DNA of 64,000 nt, taken from positions 1 through 64,000 of the forward strand of contig JAVMKC010000086.1 in NCBI GenBank assembly GCA_031732795.1. Reading direction: 5' to 3'. This document shows positions 37,819-46,655 of the stretch, one piece after another; position 1 is the first letter of the stretch, and every line of letters starts with the position of its first letter. Origin of the DNA: Accumulibacter sp031732795. GTDB taxonomy: Bacteria > Pseudomonadota > Gammaproteobacteria > Burkholderiales > Rhodocyclaceae. Under the pieces are notes generated by a model. It ran no database searches, was not told the DNA's origin, and worked only from the letters and a program-made list of their open reading frames with translations. The position numbers and the translations under genes were made by a program.

Positions 37819-38642
37819 GGCTTTTCCCGGGCAGGAGAGAGGGTTACGGTATCCAGGCCGCGACGGATGTCGGCCAGCAAGGCTCCGACATCCCGACAGG
37901 CATTTTCGGGGGACGAGTTTTCGAGTTCTTCAATCAGACGGCTGCCGACGATCACCGCGTCGGCAAATTGACCGATTGCCGCCGCGGTCTGCGCATCGCG
38001 AATACCGAACCCGACCGCCACCGGCACACCGGTGCATGCGCGGATTTCGGGCAGGCGCGCCGCGACGGCGGCGACATCAAGCGCCGCGGAGCCGGTGACG
38101 CCTTTGAGCGAGACGTAGTAGAGGTAGCCGCTGCCGAGCTTGCCAACTTGCCGCATCCGTTCCGGACTGGAGGTCGGCGCCAGCAGAAAGATCGGCTCCA
38201 GCGCGCGGCGGCGCATGGCCCGGGAAAAATCCTCACTTTCCTCGAGAGGATAATCGACGATCAGTACGCCGTCGACGCCAGCCGCGGCCGCGGCGTCGGC
38301 AAATTCGTCGACGCCCATCGTTTCGACCGGATTGGCGTAGCCCATCAACACGAGCGGTGTTTCCTGGTCCTCGCGGCGAAAATCGGCGACCAGCTCCAGG
38401 ACTTGGCGCAGACTCACTCCTTTGGCCAGCGCGCGTTCGGAAGCGCGCTGAATCGTCGGCCCGTCGGCCATCGGATCCGAAAATGGCACGCCCAGTTCGA
38501 TGATGTCGGCACCGGCGGCGACCAGCGCGTGCAACAAAGGCACGGTCAGCGCGGGATCGGGGTCGCCGGCGGTGAGAAATGGAATAAGGGCCCGACGCCC
38601 TTGTACGCGTAAGCGCTCGAATGTGGCTGGAATTTTCGACAT
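37815..38642 (-). CDS. trpA: Tryptophan synthase alpha subunit
   Basis: TrpA cleaves indole-3-glycerol phosphate and passes indole to TrpB. The 275-residue TIM barrel has the catalytic Glu and Asp in IIELGVPFSDPMADGPTIQ, the phosphate loop region (GFGIRDAQTAAAIG) and VGSRLIEELE. It lies two bases after trpB and four-base overlapping with accD. Confidence 0.97.
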   Translation of the reverse strand: MSKIPATFERLRVQGRRALIPFLTAGDPDPALTVPLLHALVAAGADIIELGVPFSDPMADGPTIQRASERALAKGVSLRQVLELVADFRREDQETPLVLMGYANPVETMGVDEFADAAAAAGVDGVLIVDYPLEESEDFSRAMRRRALEPIFLLAPTSSPERMRQVGKLGSGYLYYVSLKGVTGSAALDVAAVAARLPEIRACTGVPVAVGFGIRDAQTAAAIGQFADAVIVGSRLIEELENSSPENACRDVGALLADIRRGLDTVTLSPAREKP

Positions 38643-38644
38643 GG

Positions 38645-39850
38645 TCAGAAGGTGATCCCCGATTTATCGGCAACGGTATGCATGTCCTTGTCGCCTCGAC
38701 CGGACAGATTGACCAGCAGGATGCGATCCCTGGGCAGGGTGGGCGCCAGTTTGCCGGCATAGGCCAACGCATGGCTCGATTCGAGTGCCGGGATGATTCC
38801 TTCCAGACGGCACAGATCGTGGAACGCCTGCAACGCCTCGCCATCGTCGATACAGACGTATTCGGCGCGCCCGGTGTCCTTGAGCCAGGCATGTTCCGGA
38901 CCGACACCGGGATAATCGAGTCCGGCGGAAATGGAGTGCGTCTCGATGATCTGGCCGTGGTCATCCTGCAGCAGATAGGTGCGGTTGCCGTGCAGCACCC
39001 CAGGCCGGCCGGCGGTAAGCGAAGCCGCATGACGACCGCTGGCCAGCCCGTCACCGGCCGCTTCGACGCCGATCAGGCGCACGTCGGTGTGCGGGATGTA
39101 CGGATAAAAAACACCCATCGCATTCGAGCCGCCGCCGACACAGGCAATTACCGCGTCGGGCTGCCGCCCGCATTGCTCCTGCATCTGCATCAGACACTCA
39201 CGACCGATGATCGCCTGAAAATCGCGGACCATCATCGGATAGGGATGTGGGCCGGCAACCGTTCCGATGATGTAAAAAGTGTCCGCGACATTCGTCACCC
39301 AATCGCGCATCGCCTCGTTCAAAGCGTCCTTGAGCGTTCTGGAACCGCTCTCGACCGGCACGACCGTGGCGCCGAGCAGCTTCATCCGGTAAACGTTGGC
39401 CGCTTGGCGGCGGATGTCTTCGGAACCCATGTAAACGACGCAGCGCATTCCGTAACGCGCAGCGACGGTGGCCGTGGCCACGCCGTGCTGTCCGGCGCCG
39501 GTTTCGGCGATCACCCGTGGCTTGCCCATCCGGCGTGCCAGCAACGCCTGCCCGACGCAGTTGTTGATCTTGTGCGCGCCGGTGTGATTGAGGTCTTCGC
39601 GTTTGAGATAAATCTGTGCGCCACCGAGTTGGTCGGACCAGCGGCGCGCGTGATAAACCGGGCTGGGGCGACCGACATAATGCTTCAGTTCGTCATCGAA
39701 CTCGGCGAGAAATTGCCGATCGTGCTGCGCTGAAGCGTATGCTTCACGGAGTTCAGCCAGCGGAGCGATCAATGTTTCAGCGACGAAGATGCCACCATAG
39801 CGGCCGAAATGGCCGCGGGCATCGGGTTGATTGTAGGCAGGAAAGGTCAT
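38645..39850 (-). CDS. trpB: Tryptophan synthase beta subunit
   Basis: TrpB condenses indole with serine on pyridoxal phosphate. The 401-residue protein has the cofactor Lys in REDLNHTGAHKINN, the phosphate loop CVGGGSNAMG and ETGAGQHGVA. It follows trpF by 179 bases, a gap that contains a tandem 9-bp repeat and perhaps its own promoter. The order trpF-trpB-trpA is standard for this lineage. Confidence 0.98.
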   Translation of the reverse strand: MTFPAYNQPDARGHFGRYGGIFVAETLIAPLAELREAYASAQHDRQFLAEFDDELKHYVGRPSPVYHARRWSDQLGGAQIYLKREDLNHTGAHKINNCVGQALLARRMGKPRVIAETGAGQHGVATATVAARYGMRCVVYMGSEDIRRQAANVYRMKLLGATVVPVESGSRTLKDALNEAMRDWVTNVADTFYIIGTVAGPHPYPMMVRDFQAIIGRECLMQMQEQCGRQPDAVIACVGGGSNAMGVFYPYIPHTDVRLIGVEAAGDGLASGRHAASLTAGRPGVLHGNRTYLLQDDHGQIIETHSISAGLDYPGVGPEHAWLKDTGRAEYVCIDDGEALQAFHDLCRLEGIIPALESSHALAYAGKLAPTLPRDRILLVNLSGRGDKDMHTVADKSGITF

Positions 39851-39914
39851 CAGCGAAGTCCTAAGGCAAAACGATGGCTGGCGACCGGCAGAAGCCGGCG
39901 TACCGCCGAGAATA

Positions 39915-39940
39915 GGTTTACAGGGTTTACAGATGGTTTA
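39915..39940. repeat. 9-bp direct repeats before trpB
   Basis: GGTTTACAG occurs twice in direct succession (39915-39923, 39924-39932), and a third GGTTTA follows at 39935-39940. They lie in the trpF-trpB gap, about 65 bases before the trpB start. No Trp repressor or attenuator pattern was recognised; a regulatory use is only a possibility. Confidence 0.5.
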
Positions 39941-40029
39941 TCGATGATCTGGCGCCTGATCGCCTCAGGTATGCTTGCCGGCATGCCGCCGCCAGCAATG
40001 GCGCGTCCTGCCCCCGGTTCTACCCATGA

Positions 40030-40689
40030 TCAGCCCCGCTGCGAACCATCCTGCCTCGCTCCCGGTTTTGCCCCGCACGCGGTACGTACCGCGGCGACGA
40101 AAGCGGCCATCTTTGCCGCATCCTTGATTCCTTTGCTGCCTTCCACACCCGATGACACATCAACCGCCGATGGCTGCAATCGGGCGAGCGCATCAGTGAC
40201 ATTCGCCGCGTCGAGTCCACCGGAAAGAATCAGTGGTTTGCCCAGCGTTGGCGGAACCAGAGACCAGTCGAACGTCTGGCCCGCCCCGCCATAGCCTTCG
40301 ACGAAGGCATCGAGCAGAATGGCCTGGGCCGAAGGAAAAGCCGCCGCGAATTGTACCAAATCCATCCCCGGCCTGACGCGCGCCGCCTTGACGTAGGGGC
40401 GGTGGAATTGCCGACAATACGTCTCGTCTTCATCGCCGTGGAATTGCAGCAGATGAATCGGCACGGCAGCCAGCGCTTCTCGAACCTTTGCCGGTTCGGC
40501 GTTGACGAACAGGCCGACGATGGAGACGAAGGGTGGAGCGATCTTTGCCAACCGGGCGGCGGTGGCCAGATCGACGAATCGTGGACTCGGCGGGTAGAAC
40601 ACCAGGCCGATGGCATCGGCGCCGCAGGCTATCGCGTCCATGACGTCCTGCTGACGGGTAAGACCGCAGATTTTGATCCGGGGCATCAT
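40030..40689 (-). CDS. trpF: Phosphoribosylanthranilate isomerase
   Basis: TrpF performs the third step of tryptophan synthesis. The 219-residue TIM barrel begins RIKICGLTRQQDVMDAI with the catalytic Cys, and has LDAFVEGYGGAGQTFDWSLV and LSGGLDAANVTDAL. Two ATG codons stand at the start (40689 and 40686); either is possible. It follows truA by seven bases. Confidence 0.96.
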   Translation of the reverse strand: MMPRIKICGLTRQQDVMDAIACGADAIGLVFYPPSPRFVDLATAARLAKIAPPFVSIVGLFVNAEPAKVREALAAVPIHLLQFHGDEDETYCRQFHRPYVKAARVRPGMDLVQFAAAFPSAQAILLDAFVEGYGGAGQTFDWSLVPPTLGKPLILSGGLDAANVTDALARLQPSAVDVSSGVEGSKGIKDAAKMAAFVAAVRTACGAKPGARQDGSQRG

Positions 40690-40696
40690 CGTCGAT

Positions 40697-41506
40697 TCAA
40701 TCCGGGGGGAGAGTCATTGTTGGCCGCAATGGGAGCATAGCGGTCTCGTCCGCACCAGGGAAGCCCCATTCCGCGGCATATTTCACTTCGACGAGATAGA
40801 GTCCGTCAGGAGGAAAGGTCGCCGCGGCCAGACGCCGGTCACCACGCCGCAAGACCTCGGCCAGCCAGTCCGGCGATTTCTTTCCCTGCCCGACACAAAC
40901 GAGACTGCCGACCAGGTTGCGTACCATATGGTGCAGGAACGCCGACGCTTCAAAATCGAAGACGATCAGTTCACCCCAACGACCGATCTCCGCCCGCTGC
41001 ATGATTTTCACGGGGGACACGGCTTGGCATTCGGCGGCACGAAATGCCGAAAAATCGTGTTCGCCGAGCAGAGCGCTTGCGGCGCTCTGCATCGCGGCGA
41101 CGTCGAGTGGGTGATGGGTCCAACCGACACGCTGGTGCCAGACTCCGGGACGGTATGCCCGGTTGATCAGCAGATAACGATAATGTCGTGCGCACGCCGA
41201 GGCGCGTGCGTGAAAGTCGTCGCGGACCACTCTCGCCCAGCGCACCGCCACGGCCGGCGGCAGAAAAGTATTCGCTCCGCGGACCCAGGCATGTGGCGTA
41301 CGCTCGAGGTTGGTATCGAAATGGACGATCTGCCCCAATGCATGGACGCCGGCATCGGTACGGCCGGCGCAGACCACCTTGATCGGCGCGACGGCGAATT
41401 GATGCAGAGCCTCCTGCAAGGCATCCTGAACCGTTCCTCCCCCCGGTTGTTGTTGCCAGCCACGAAAGCAACTCCCGTCGTACTCGACTCCCAGAGCCAG
41501 TCGCAT
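40697..41506 (-). CDS. truA: tRNA pseudouridine synthase A
   Basis: TruA makes pseudouridine at positions 38-40 of the tRNA anticodon arm. The 269 residues include LGVEYDGSCFRGWQQQPG and the catalytic Asp in CAGRTDAGVHALGQ, then FLHHMVRNLVGSLV. The gene lies three bases after the gene for a small membrane protein and before trpF. Confidence 0.97.
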   Translation of the reverse strand: MRLALGVEYDGSCFRGWQQQPGGGTVQDALQEALHQFAVAPIKVVCAGRTDAGVHALGQIVHFDTNLERTPHAWVRGANTFLPPAVAVRWARVVRDDFHARASACARHYRYLLINRAYRPGVWHQRVGWTHHPLDVAAMQSAASALLGEHDFSAFRAAECQAVSPVKIMQRAEIGRWGELIVFDFEASAFLHHMVRNLVGSLVCVGQGKKSPDWLAEVLRRGDRRLAAATFPPDGLYLVEVKYAAEWGFPGADETAMLPLRPTMTLPPD

Positions 41507-41509
41507 CGT

Positions 41510-42106
41510 TTACCCGAGACAGAAAAAGATCACGGTGGCGGAAATCCCAGCGGCGATGGCCAGATAGTCTGTACGCGTCAGAGACGCATCCTCCAGATCG
41601 AAACAAGTTATCGTCATGCTCGACGAGGGTTCGGCAAACGGTTGTCGCCAGTCCCACGGTCGTGGTGAGGTTTCCATATAGTGCAGCACGAGCAATAAAC
41701 GGATCAGGCCGCGGTCGGGATCGATACCCAGACAGCGCAATGGCTTGGACAGGTGGTAGATTGCGGTCATCAAGCCGGCCGGTGGAGTGGTGGTCCGCAA
41801 AACGGCTACACCACCAAAAGCCAACAGCAAGTGCCCAAGGTGCGTCAGCGCCTCCTCTATTCCCTGGCGGGTTGGCGCAAATGACCCCGACCATAAGGGC
41901 TCGCCCGTGCCTCCCCAGGAGAAGATCAACAGCAGGGAAAGCAACAACCAGCGTGTCCGGCAAACCAGCCGCCAGCAATGCACCAGTACTTGCCGGCCAA
42001 ACAGTGGAATAGCCGAAAAAGCCGCCAGTAACGCGCCCCCCGCCAAGCTTTGGCTAACGAGCAAAGCCAACAAAAAAATCAGCAGTCGTGTTGCCGGGTG
42101 CACCAT
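41510..42106 (-). CDS. Membrane protein resembling CbiQ-type transporter subunits
   Basis: This 198-residue protein has hydrophobic helices near 7-27, 50-68, 88-105 and a C-terminal one (YLAIAAGISATVIFFCL). The pattern and the segment LGIDPDRGLIRLLLVLHYMET suggest a relation to the T component (CbiQ/EcfT) of energy-coupling-factor transporters, but no partner genes are here and similarity is weak. It lies between fimV and truA; a large hairpin is found in the 95-base gap after fimV. Confidence 0.55.
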   Translation of the reverse strand: MVHPATRLLIFLLALLVSQSLAGGALLAAFSAIPLFGRQVLVHCWRLVCRTRWLLLSLLLIFSWGGTGEPLWSGSFAPTRQGIEEALTHLGHLLLAFGGVAVLRTTTPPAGLMTAIYHLSKPLRCLGIDPDRGLIRLLLVLHYMETSPRPWDWRQPFAEPSSSMTITCFDLEDASLTRTDYLAIAAGISATVIFFCLG

Positions 42107-42122
42107 GTGTGATCGATTCTTT

Positions 42123-42170
42123 TCGTGCTTCGGGTCGTGGATTTCGGTGGATCCACGGCTCGGAGCACGA
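42123..42170. repeat. 20-bp intergenic hairpin after fimV
   Basis: The arms 42123-42142 and 42151-42170 pair over 20 positions around an 8-base loop. Read as plus-strand RNA, 17 pairs are Watson-Crick and the other three are G-U; on the minus strand those three are A-C mismatches. It lies 31 bases after the fimV stop, without a following T-run on either side, so a simple terminator is unlikely. Confidence 0.65.
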
Positions 42171-42201
42171 CAGATCGAGATACGTGCTACCGCCCGACAG
42201 C

Positions 42202-45200
42202 CTATTCGCGGAGGCTGGCCAAAAGAACACTGGCCGCATCGCGCTGCTCAGAATCGCCATCCTTGAGCACTTCGAGCAGCAATTCGCGAGCGCCCTCGTG
42301 GTCGCCCATTTCGTGGTAAGCCTTGGCGAGATCGAGTTTGGTCGCCACTTCTTCACTGGCAGTGATTTCGGTGTCGCCGGGAGCATTTCCATCGAAATAT
42401 GGATCTGCGGGAGTTTCGGCATGGATCATTCCCGCTGCCGGATTGAGCAGAGTGTCTTCTTGTTCGGTTTCGAACGAAGATTGCAATTCCGTATCCGTGG
42501 CAAATTCGGTAGCGCTGTTTGGACTTTGAGTGTCCATCTCGTCGAGATCGAGACTGATCGACGACATGTCGAACGGCGATTGCTGCAATGTCTGCCCGAG
42601 AACTGTCGATTCAGTCAGCTTGACATCGAATTCCAAATCCGGCTTCTCCGGCGTACCAATGTCGAGCACCTCATTCGATGATGGCGGCGACTCGATTTGT
42701 GTCGGCTCAGCGGCAACGCGATGATCGGCAAACTCGGTGGTCAGGTCGAATTCGAAATCGAGATCGTCGCCGGTGGCAGGCGCGTCTGGGTCGGTTCCAG
42801 GAGCCACCAGCATCGTCGTCATTTCCGGAACCTCGTGATCCTCAACGAGCAATGGCGGTTCATTGAACTCGATATTGGGGACCCGCTGCGCAGACGAGAT
42901 CGAAGTCGCCAGATCGAAGTCGATCGGGCCGACGGTCGCCGACTGAGCAAAAACGGTCGTCGATTGCGGAGAGTGTAGATTCTGCACGTTGGTCACGGCA
43001 ACTGTCGCTTCGCCCAGGTCGAACGTCGAATCATCGGTCTCATCGACCGGGGATGCTTTGGGTTGCAAGTGAGTATTCACTTCAGTGGCCGCGGCCGCAA
43101 AGCTCGACATGGCAGCGGCTGCCGTTGCTGCTTCAGCCATTCGTGACAGTTCGCCGGGGCGAGTGATCGTATCGCCCATTCTGCCTGGAGGAAGAGGCGC
43201 TTTCGCTACCGATGCTGATGTCGATGCGGTGACCTCTTCAACAGGCGCTTTTTCTGGTTCGGGCGCAGTGGTGACGGCGTATAGCGGATTGTTCGGCTCC
43301 ATCTGTCGGCCGAAGCCTGCCGCTTTTTCCCAATCCGGACCAGAACCGCCGGTGGCATTGAACAGTTCGGTGATGGTCGCGTTGAAGGTTTTGTCCTGCT
43401 TCCGAGCCAAATAGATCTCGAGCAATTTGAGGTGGATGGCATATCGGGAAGGGGTTTTTTGTTTGGCTTCGAGCAGAATTTCCTCGGCTTGGGCATCGCG
43501 GCCATAGGCCATATAGACATCGGCTTCGGCAACGGGATCGACTTCGTCGGTGTCTATGCTTCCCGGGCCGGCCTGACTGAAATCAGCCTGCGACATCATC
43601 GAGTGCGACGTGTCCACACTCTGCCCACCCGAACTCCTGGCGGCTGAATTGGCGGCCAAACTGTCGGAAGAAGTAGGACTCAAGGTGCTGTTGAGGTCCA
43701 AAAGACTGTCGTTACGATTCATCCGACGACGTTTGGCCAACCAGTAGGCGCCGGCCAAAGCAGCGATCAAGCCGCCGCCGGCGATCAAGGGGGCGCCAGT
43801 CAGCAGATCATCGAACACGCCCGGCTCTTCTGGTGGCAGAGTAATTACCTTGGGCTTGGGTTTTTCTACCGGTTTTGCTACTTCGGCTGCCGGAGGAGCA
43901 ACTGGTTTGATGGGCTCGGTCGGCTTTGCTTCGTCGGTCTTGGCCGCTGTCAGTTTATCGTCGGGTTTGCTTTCCGTGGTTGGCTCGGCCGGCTTTGCGG
44001 GCACCGGTGCCGTGGCCGGCAAAGTCTCAACCGGTTTTGCTTGTGGAGCTACGGGAGGCTTTGCGGCTGGCGTGGCGGGAACCGGCGTTGTCGAGGGGGG
44101 CGTCGAAGAAAGCGGGGCGGATGGCGACGGTGTTGTTGGAGGACGAGCTTCTTCGGGCTTGCCCGCTGGAACACTCGGTGCGGGCTTGCCAGCCGATTGC
44201 TTCTCCAGTTCGGCGAGCGTGCGGGTTTTCAATTCGACGAGCTTTTGCAACTCGGCGACATTTTTTTCGAGGGTGGCCAAACGTTCGTTGGCGTCCCGCA
44301 ACGCCTTTTCCTTGGCGATCAAATCTTCGTCGGATCGCTTGCCTGGCGTTGCCGGCTTCGCTCCCGGCAGTTCGGTCTTGGAGACTTTCAGTTGGTCTTT
44401 GGGCTCGACCGCTGGGCTCGATTTGTCCTCGACCTTGGCGCTGATCTTGCCTGCCGATTGTTGCTTCGGCGCGGCTTCGGTGACCGGTGCGGCTGCGGCT
44501 TGGCGAGCCAGTTTGCGCCGGTAGCCTCCCCAATCCGCCGATTGCGCGGTGACGGCTCGTCGCGCATCGTCGCGCGGTACGGCGTCGATGGCCGAGCGGT
44601 CCGGAATGGTCAGAACCTTGCCGGCCTTGAGGCGATTCATATTGCCGCGTTCGAAGGCATCCGGGTTGGCGCGGAAGATGGCCACCAGCATCTGGTCCAA
44701 CGAAACGCCTTCCGGTCGGGTGTCGTTGGCAATCTTGCCCAGGGTCTCTCCAGGTCTGACTTCGTAAGCGCTGCCTTCGACGGGCTGCCTGGGCGCAGGG
44801 CGGGCAGGGCGCGAGCGGGGCGCTTCCGTGCGCGCCGGTCTGCCTTCAGCCAACGGCTGTGAGGCCGAAACACCAGGTTTGCTGATTGCCGGAGCCGGGG
44901 TGTGTTTGGCGGCGTATTCGGGAGGATCAAGCAGAAAAGTGTATTCACGAACCAATCGACCGGCCGGCCAGTTGAGTTCCAGCAGCAGATCGACGAATGG
45001 ATCGTTGATTGGCCGATCGGAGCTCATCCGGATGATCGGTTGACCGTTGGCACGTTTGGCGATGCTGAAGCTGATGCCGCCCAAGGTGCCCGAATAGTCG
45101 ACTCCCGCCTGTTTGTGGGCATCCTGGGAGGCCAACTGCGCTTTCATGCCGGCGAGTTCTTCGCGTGAGGCGAAGATTTCCGCTTCAGCCCGCAATGGCT

Positions 45201-45348
45201 GCCCAAGCGCGGAAAAAACGGTGATCTTGCCCAGCCCCGCCGCTTGCGTCATCGCCGGACACGCCGCGATCAATAACGACGAGGCGACAGCCCATGCGGA
45301 GGTTCTGAGTCTGGGGGTCCTTGCGGGGAAATTTATCTTTTTGGCCAC
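42202..45348 (-). CDS. fimV: FimV-like peptidoglycan-binding hub protein
   Basis: FimV organises the cell pole, type IV pili and twitching, and cAMP signalling in Pseudomonas. This 1048-residue protein has a signal peptide (ending TQAAGLG), the conserved periplasmic domain, a LysM motif (YEVRPGETLGKIANDTRPEG) near 205-260 and a coiled-coil near 345-395. A long Pro/Ala/Lys linker, one membrane helix (GGGLIAALAGAYWLAKRRR) near 535 and a large acidic cytoplasmic part follow. It ends in the FimV C-terminal TPR-like motif (TKLDLAKAYHEMGDHEGARE). It precedes truA, as in many beta- and gammaproteobacteria. Confidence 0.92.
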   Translation of the reverse strand: MAKKINFPARTPRLRTSAWAVASSLLIAACPAMTQAAGLGKITVFSALGQPLRAEAEIFASREELAGMKAQLASQDAHKQAGVDYSGTLGGISFSIAKRANGQPIIRMSSDRPINDPFVDLLLELNWPAGRLVREYTFLLDPPEYAAKHTPAPAISKPGVSASQPLAEGRPARTEAPRSRPARPAPRQPVEGSAYEVRPGETLGKIANDTRPEGVSLDQMLVAIFRANPDAFERGNMNRLKAGKVLTIPDRSAIDAVPRDDARRAVTAQSADWGGYRRKLARQAAAAPVTEAAPKQQSAGKISAKVEDKSSPAVEPKDQLKVSKTELPGAKPATPGKRSDEDLIAKEKALRDANERLATLEKNVAELQKLVELKTRTLAELEKQSAGKPAPSVPAGKPEEARPPTTPSPSAPLSSTPPSTTPVPATPAAKPPVAPQAKPVETLPATAPVPAKPAEPTTESKPDDKLTAAKTDEAKPTEPIKPVAPPAAEVAKPVEKPKPKVITLPPEEPGVFDDLLTGAPLIAGGGLIAALAGAYWLAKRRRMNRNDSLLDLNSTLSPTSSDSLAANSAARSSGGQSVDTSHSMMSQADFSQAGPGSIDTDEVDPVAEADVYMAYGRDAQAEEILLEAKQKTPSRYAIHLKLLEIYLARKQDKTFNATITELFNATGGSGPDWEKAAGFGRQMEPNNPLYAVTTAPEPEKAPVEEVTASTSASVAKAPLPPGRMGDTITRPGELSRMAEAATAAAAMSSFAAAATEVNTHLQPKASPVDETDDSTFDLGEATVAVTNVQNLHSPQSTTVFAQSATVGPIDFDLATSISSAQRVPNIEFNEPPLLVEDHEVPEMTTMLVAPGTDPDAPATGDDLDFEFDLTTEFADHRVAAEPTQIESPPSSNEVLDIGTPEKPDLEFDVKLTESTVLGQTLQQSPFDMSSISLDLDEMDTQSPNSATEFATDTELQSSFETEQEDTLLNPAAGMIHAETPADPYFDGNAPGDTEITASEEVATKLDLAKAYHEMGDHEGARELLLEVLKDGDSEQRDAASVLLASLRE

Positions 45349-45476
45349 AGCGCAACCCTGAGCGTCGACATTTGAATTATTAAAATAACATCATGAAGTT
45401 AGGCATGCAAGGCATACTTCCACTTGCACGAAGCCTCCGGCAGGAAGTGTCGGATTGCCGTCGTCCGATACTTGTA

Positions 45477-46616
45477 TCACTTTAATCCATGCTCAAGGAG
45501 AATGCGCAACATCCGGCGCAACGGTTCGGCGGCGCCCCACAGCAACTGATCGCCGACGGTAAACGCGCCGAGATAGTCAGGCCCCATCGCTAGTTTGTGC
45601 AAGCGACCCACGGGAATGGTCAGCGTACCGGTGACCGCCGCCGGTGTCAGTTCGCGTTCACTCTCCTCGCGGAGATTGGGCACCACTTTCACCCATTGAT
45701 TGCCCTGCCCAATGATGTCGCTTACCTCATCCATCGGCACATCGCGCTTCAGCTTGATGGTCAGGCCCTGCGAATGGCAGCGCATGGCGCCGATTCGTAT
45801 GCAGAGGCCGTCAACCGGAATGCTGCCAGGGGAACGAAAGGGCGGGCGGCCGAGTATTTTGTTGCATTCGGCGCCGCCTTTCCATTCTTCCTTCGATTGC
45901 CCGTTGTCGACGGGGATGTCGATCCACGGGATTAGGCTGCCGGCAAGCGCCGTTTGACGAAATTGGCTGGTCGGAAAACTGGCGGCACGCATGGTCTCGG
46001 CGACTTTGCGATCGATGTCGAGAATCGCCGAGGCCGGGTCGGCCAGTTCTTTCCTGACTGCGTCGTGCAGGGCCCCCATCTGCTGCAGCAACTCTCGCAT
46101 GTTCTGGGCGCCGGCGCCGGAAGCGGCCTGATAAGTCATTGCGCTGATCCACTCGACGAGATCGTGCTGGAACAGCCCGCCCAGACCCATCAGCATCAGC
46201 GAGACGGTGCAGTTGCCGCCGATCCAGTTGCGTCCACCTTTGGCAAGAGCGTTCTCGATCACCGTTCTGTTGACCGGGTCGAGAATGATCACCGCCTCGT
46301 CGTTCATGCGCAGTGCGGAAGCGGCGTCGATCCAATGCCCCTGCCAGCCCGCTGAACGAAGCTTTGGAAAAATTTCCTTGGTGTAATCGCCGCCTTGACA
46401 GGTCAGGATCACGTCGGCCTGTTGCAATTCGGTGATCGACATTGCGTCCTTCAATACGCCACCGGCCTTGCCGGCCAGGGTCGGCGCGCTGCCACCGACC
46501 GCCGAAGTGGAGAAATATAGCGGCTCGATATGCTCGAAATCGCCTTCTTCCACCATCCTCTGCATCAGGACCGATCCCACCATGCCCCGCCAACCCACCA
46601 ATGCGACTTTGATCAT
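45477..46616 (-). CDS. asd: Aspartate-semialdehyde dehydrogenase
   Basis: Asd reduces aspartyl phosphate for lysine, diaminopimelate, threonine and methionine synthesis. The 379-residue protein begins MIKVALVGWRGMVGSVL with the NADP loop, and has the catalytic Cys in NWIGGNCTVSLMLMGL and the substrate-binding RIGAMRCHSQ. The ATG at 46616 has AGGGGA before it; a TTG 12 bases earlier is not needed. It follows leuB and precedes fimV. Confidence 0.96.
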   Translation of the reverse strand: MIKVALVGWRGMVGSVLMQRMVEEGDFEHIEPLYFSTSAVGGSAPTLAGKAGGVLKDAMSITELQQADVILTCQGGDYTKEIFPKLRSAGWQGHWIDAASALRMNDEAVIILDPVNRTVIENALAKGGRNWIGGNCTVSLMLMGLGGLFQHDLVEWISAMTYQAASGAGAQNMRELLQQMGALHDAVRKELADPASAILDIDRKVAETMRAASFPTSQFRQTALAGSLIPWIDIPVDNGQSKEEWKGGAECNKILGRPPFRSPGSIPVDGLCIRIGAMRCHSQGLTIKLKRDVPMDEVSDIIGQGNQWVKVVPNLREESERELTPAAVTGTLTIPVGRLHKLAMGPDYLGAFTVGDQLLWGAAEPLRRMLRILLEHGLK

Positions 46617-46655
46617 TCCCCTGTCCAAAACAAAAAACTCAAATCAACGATATGT

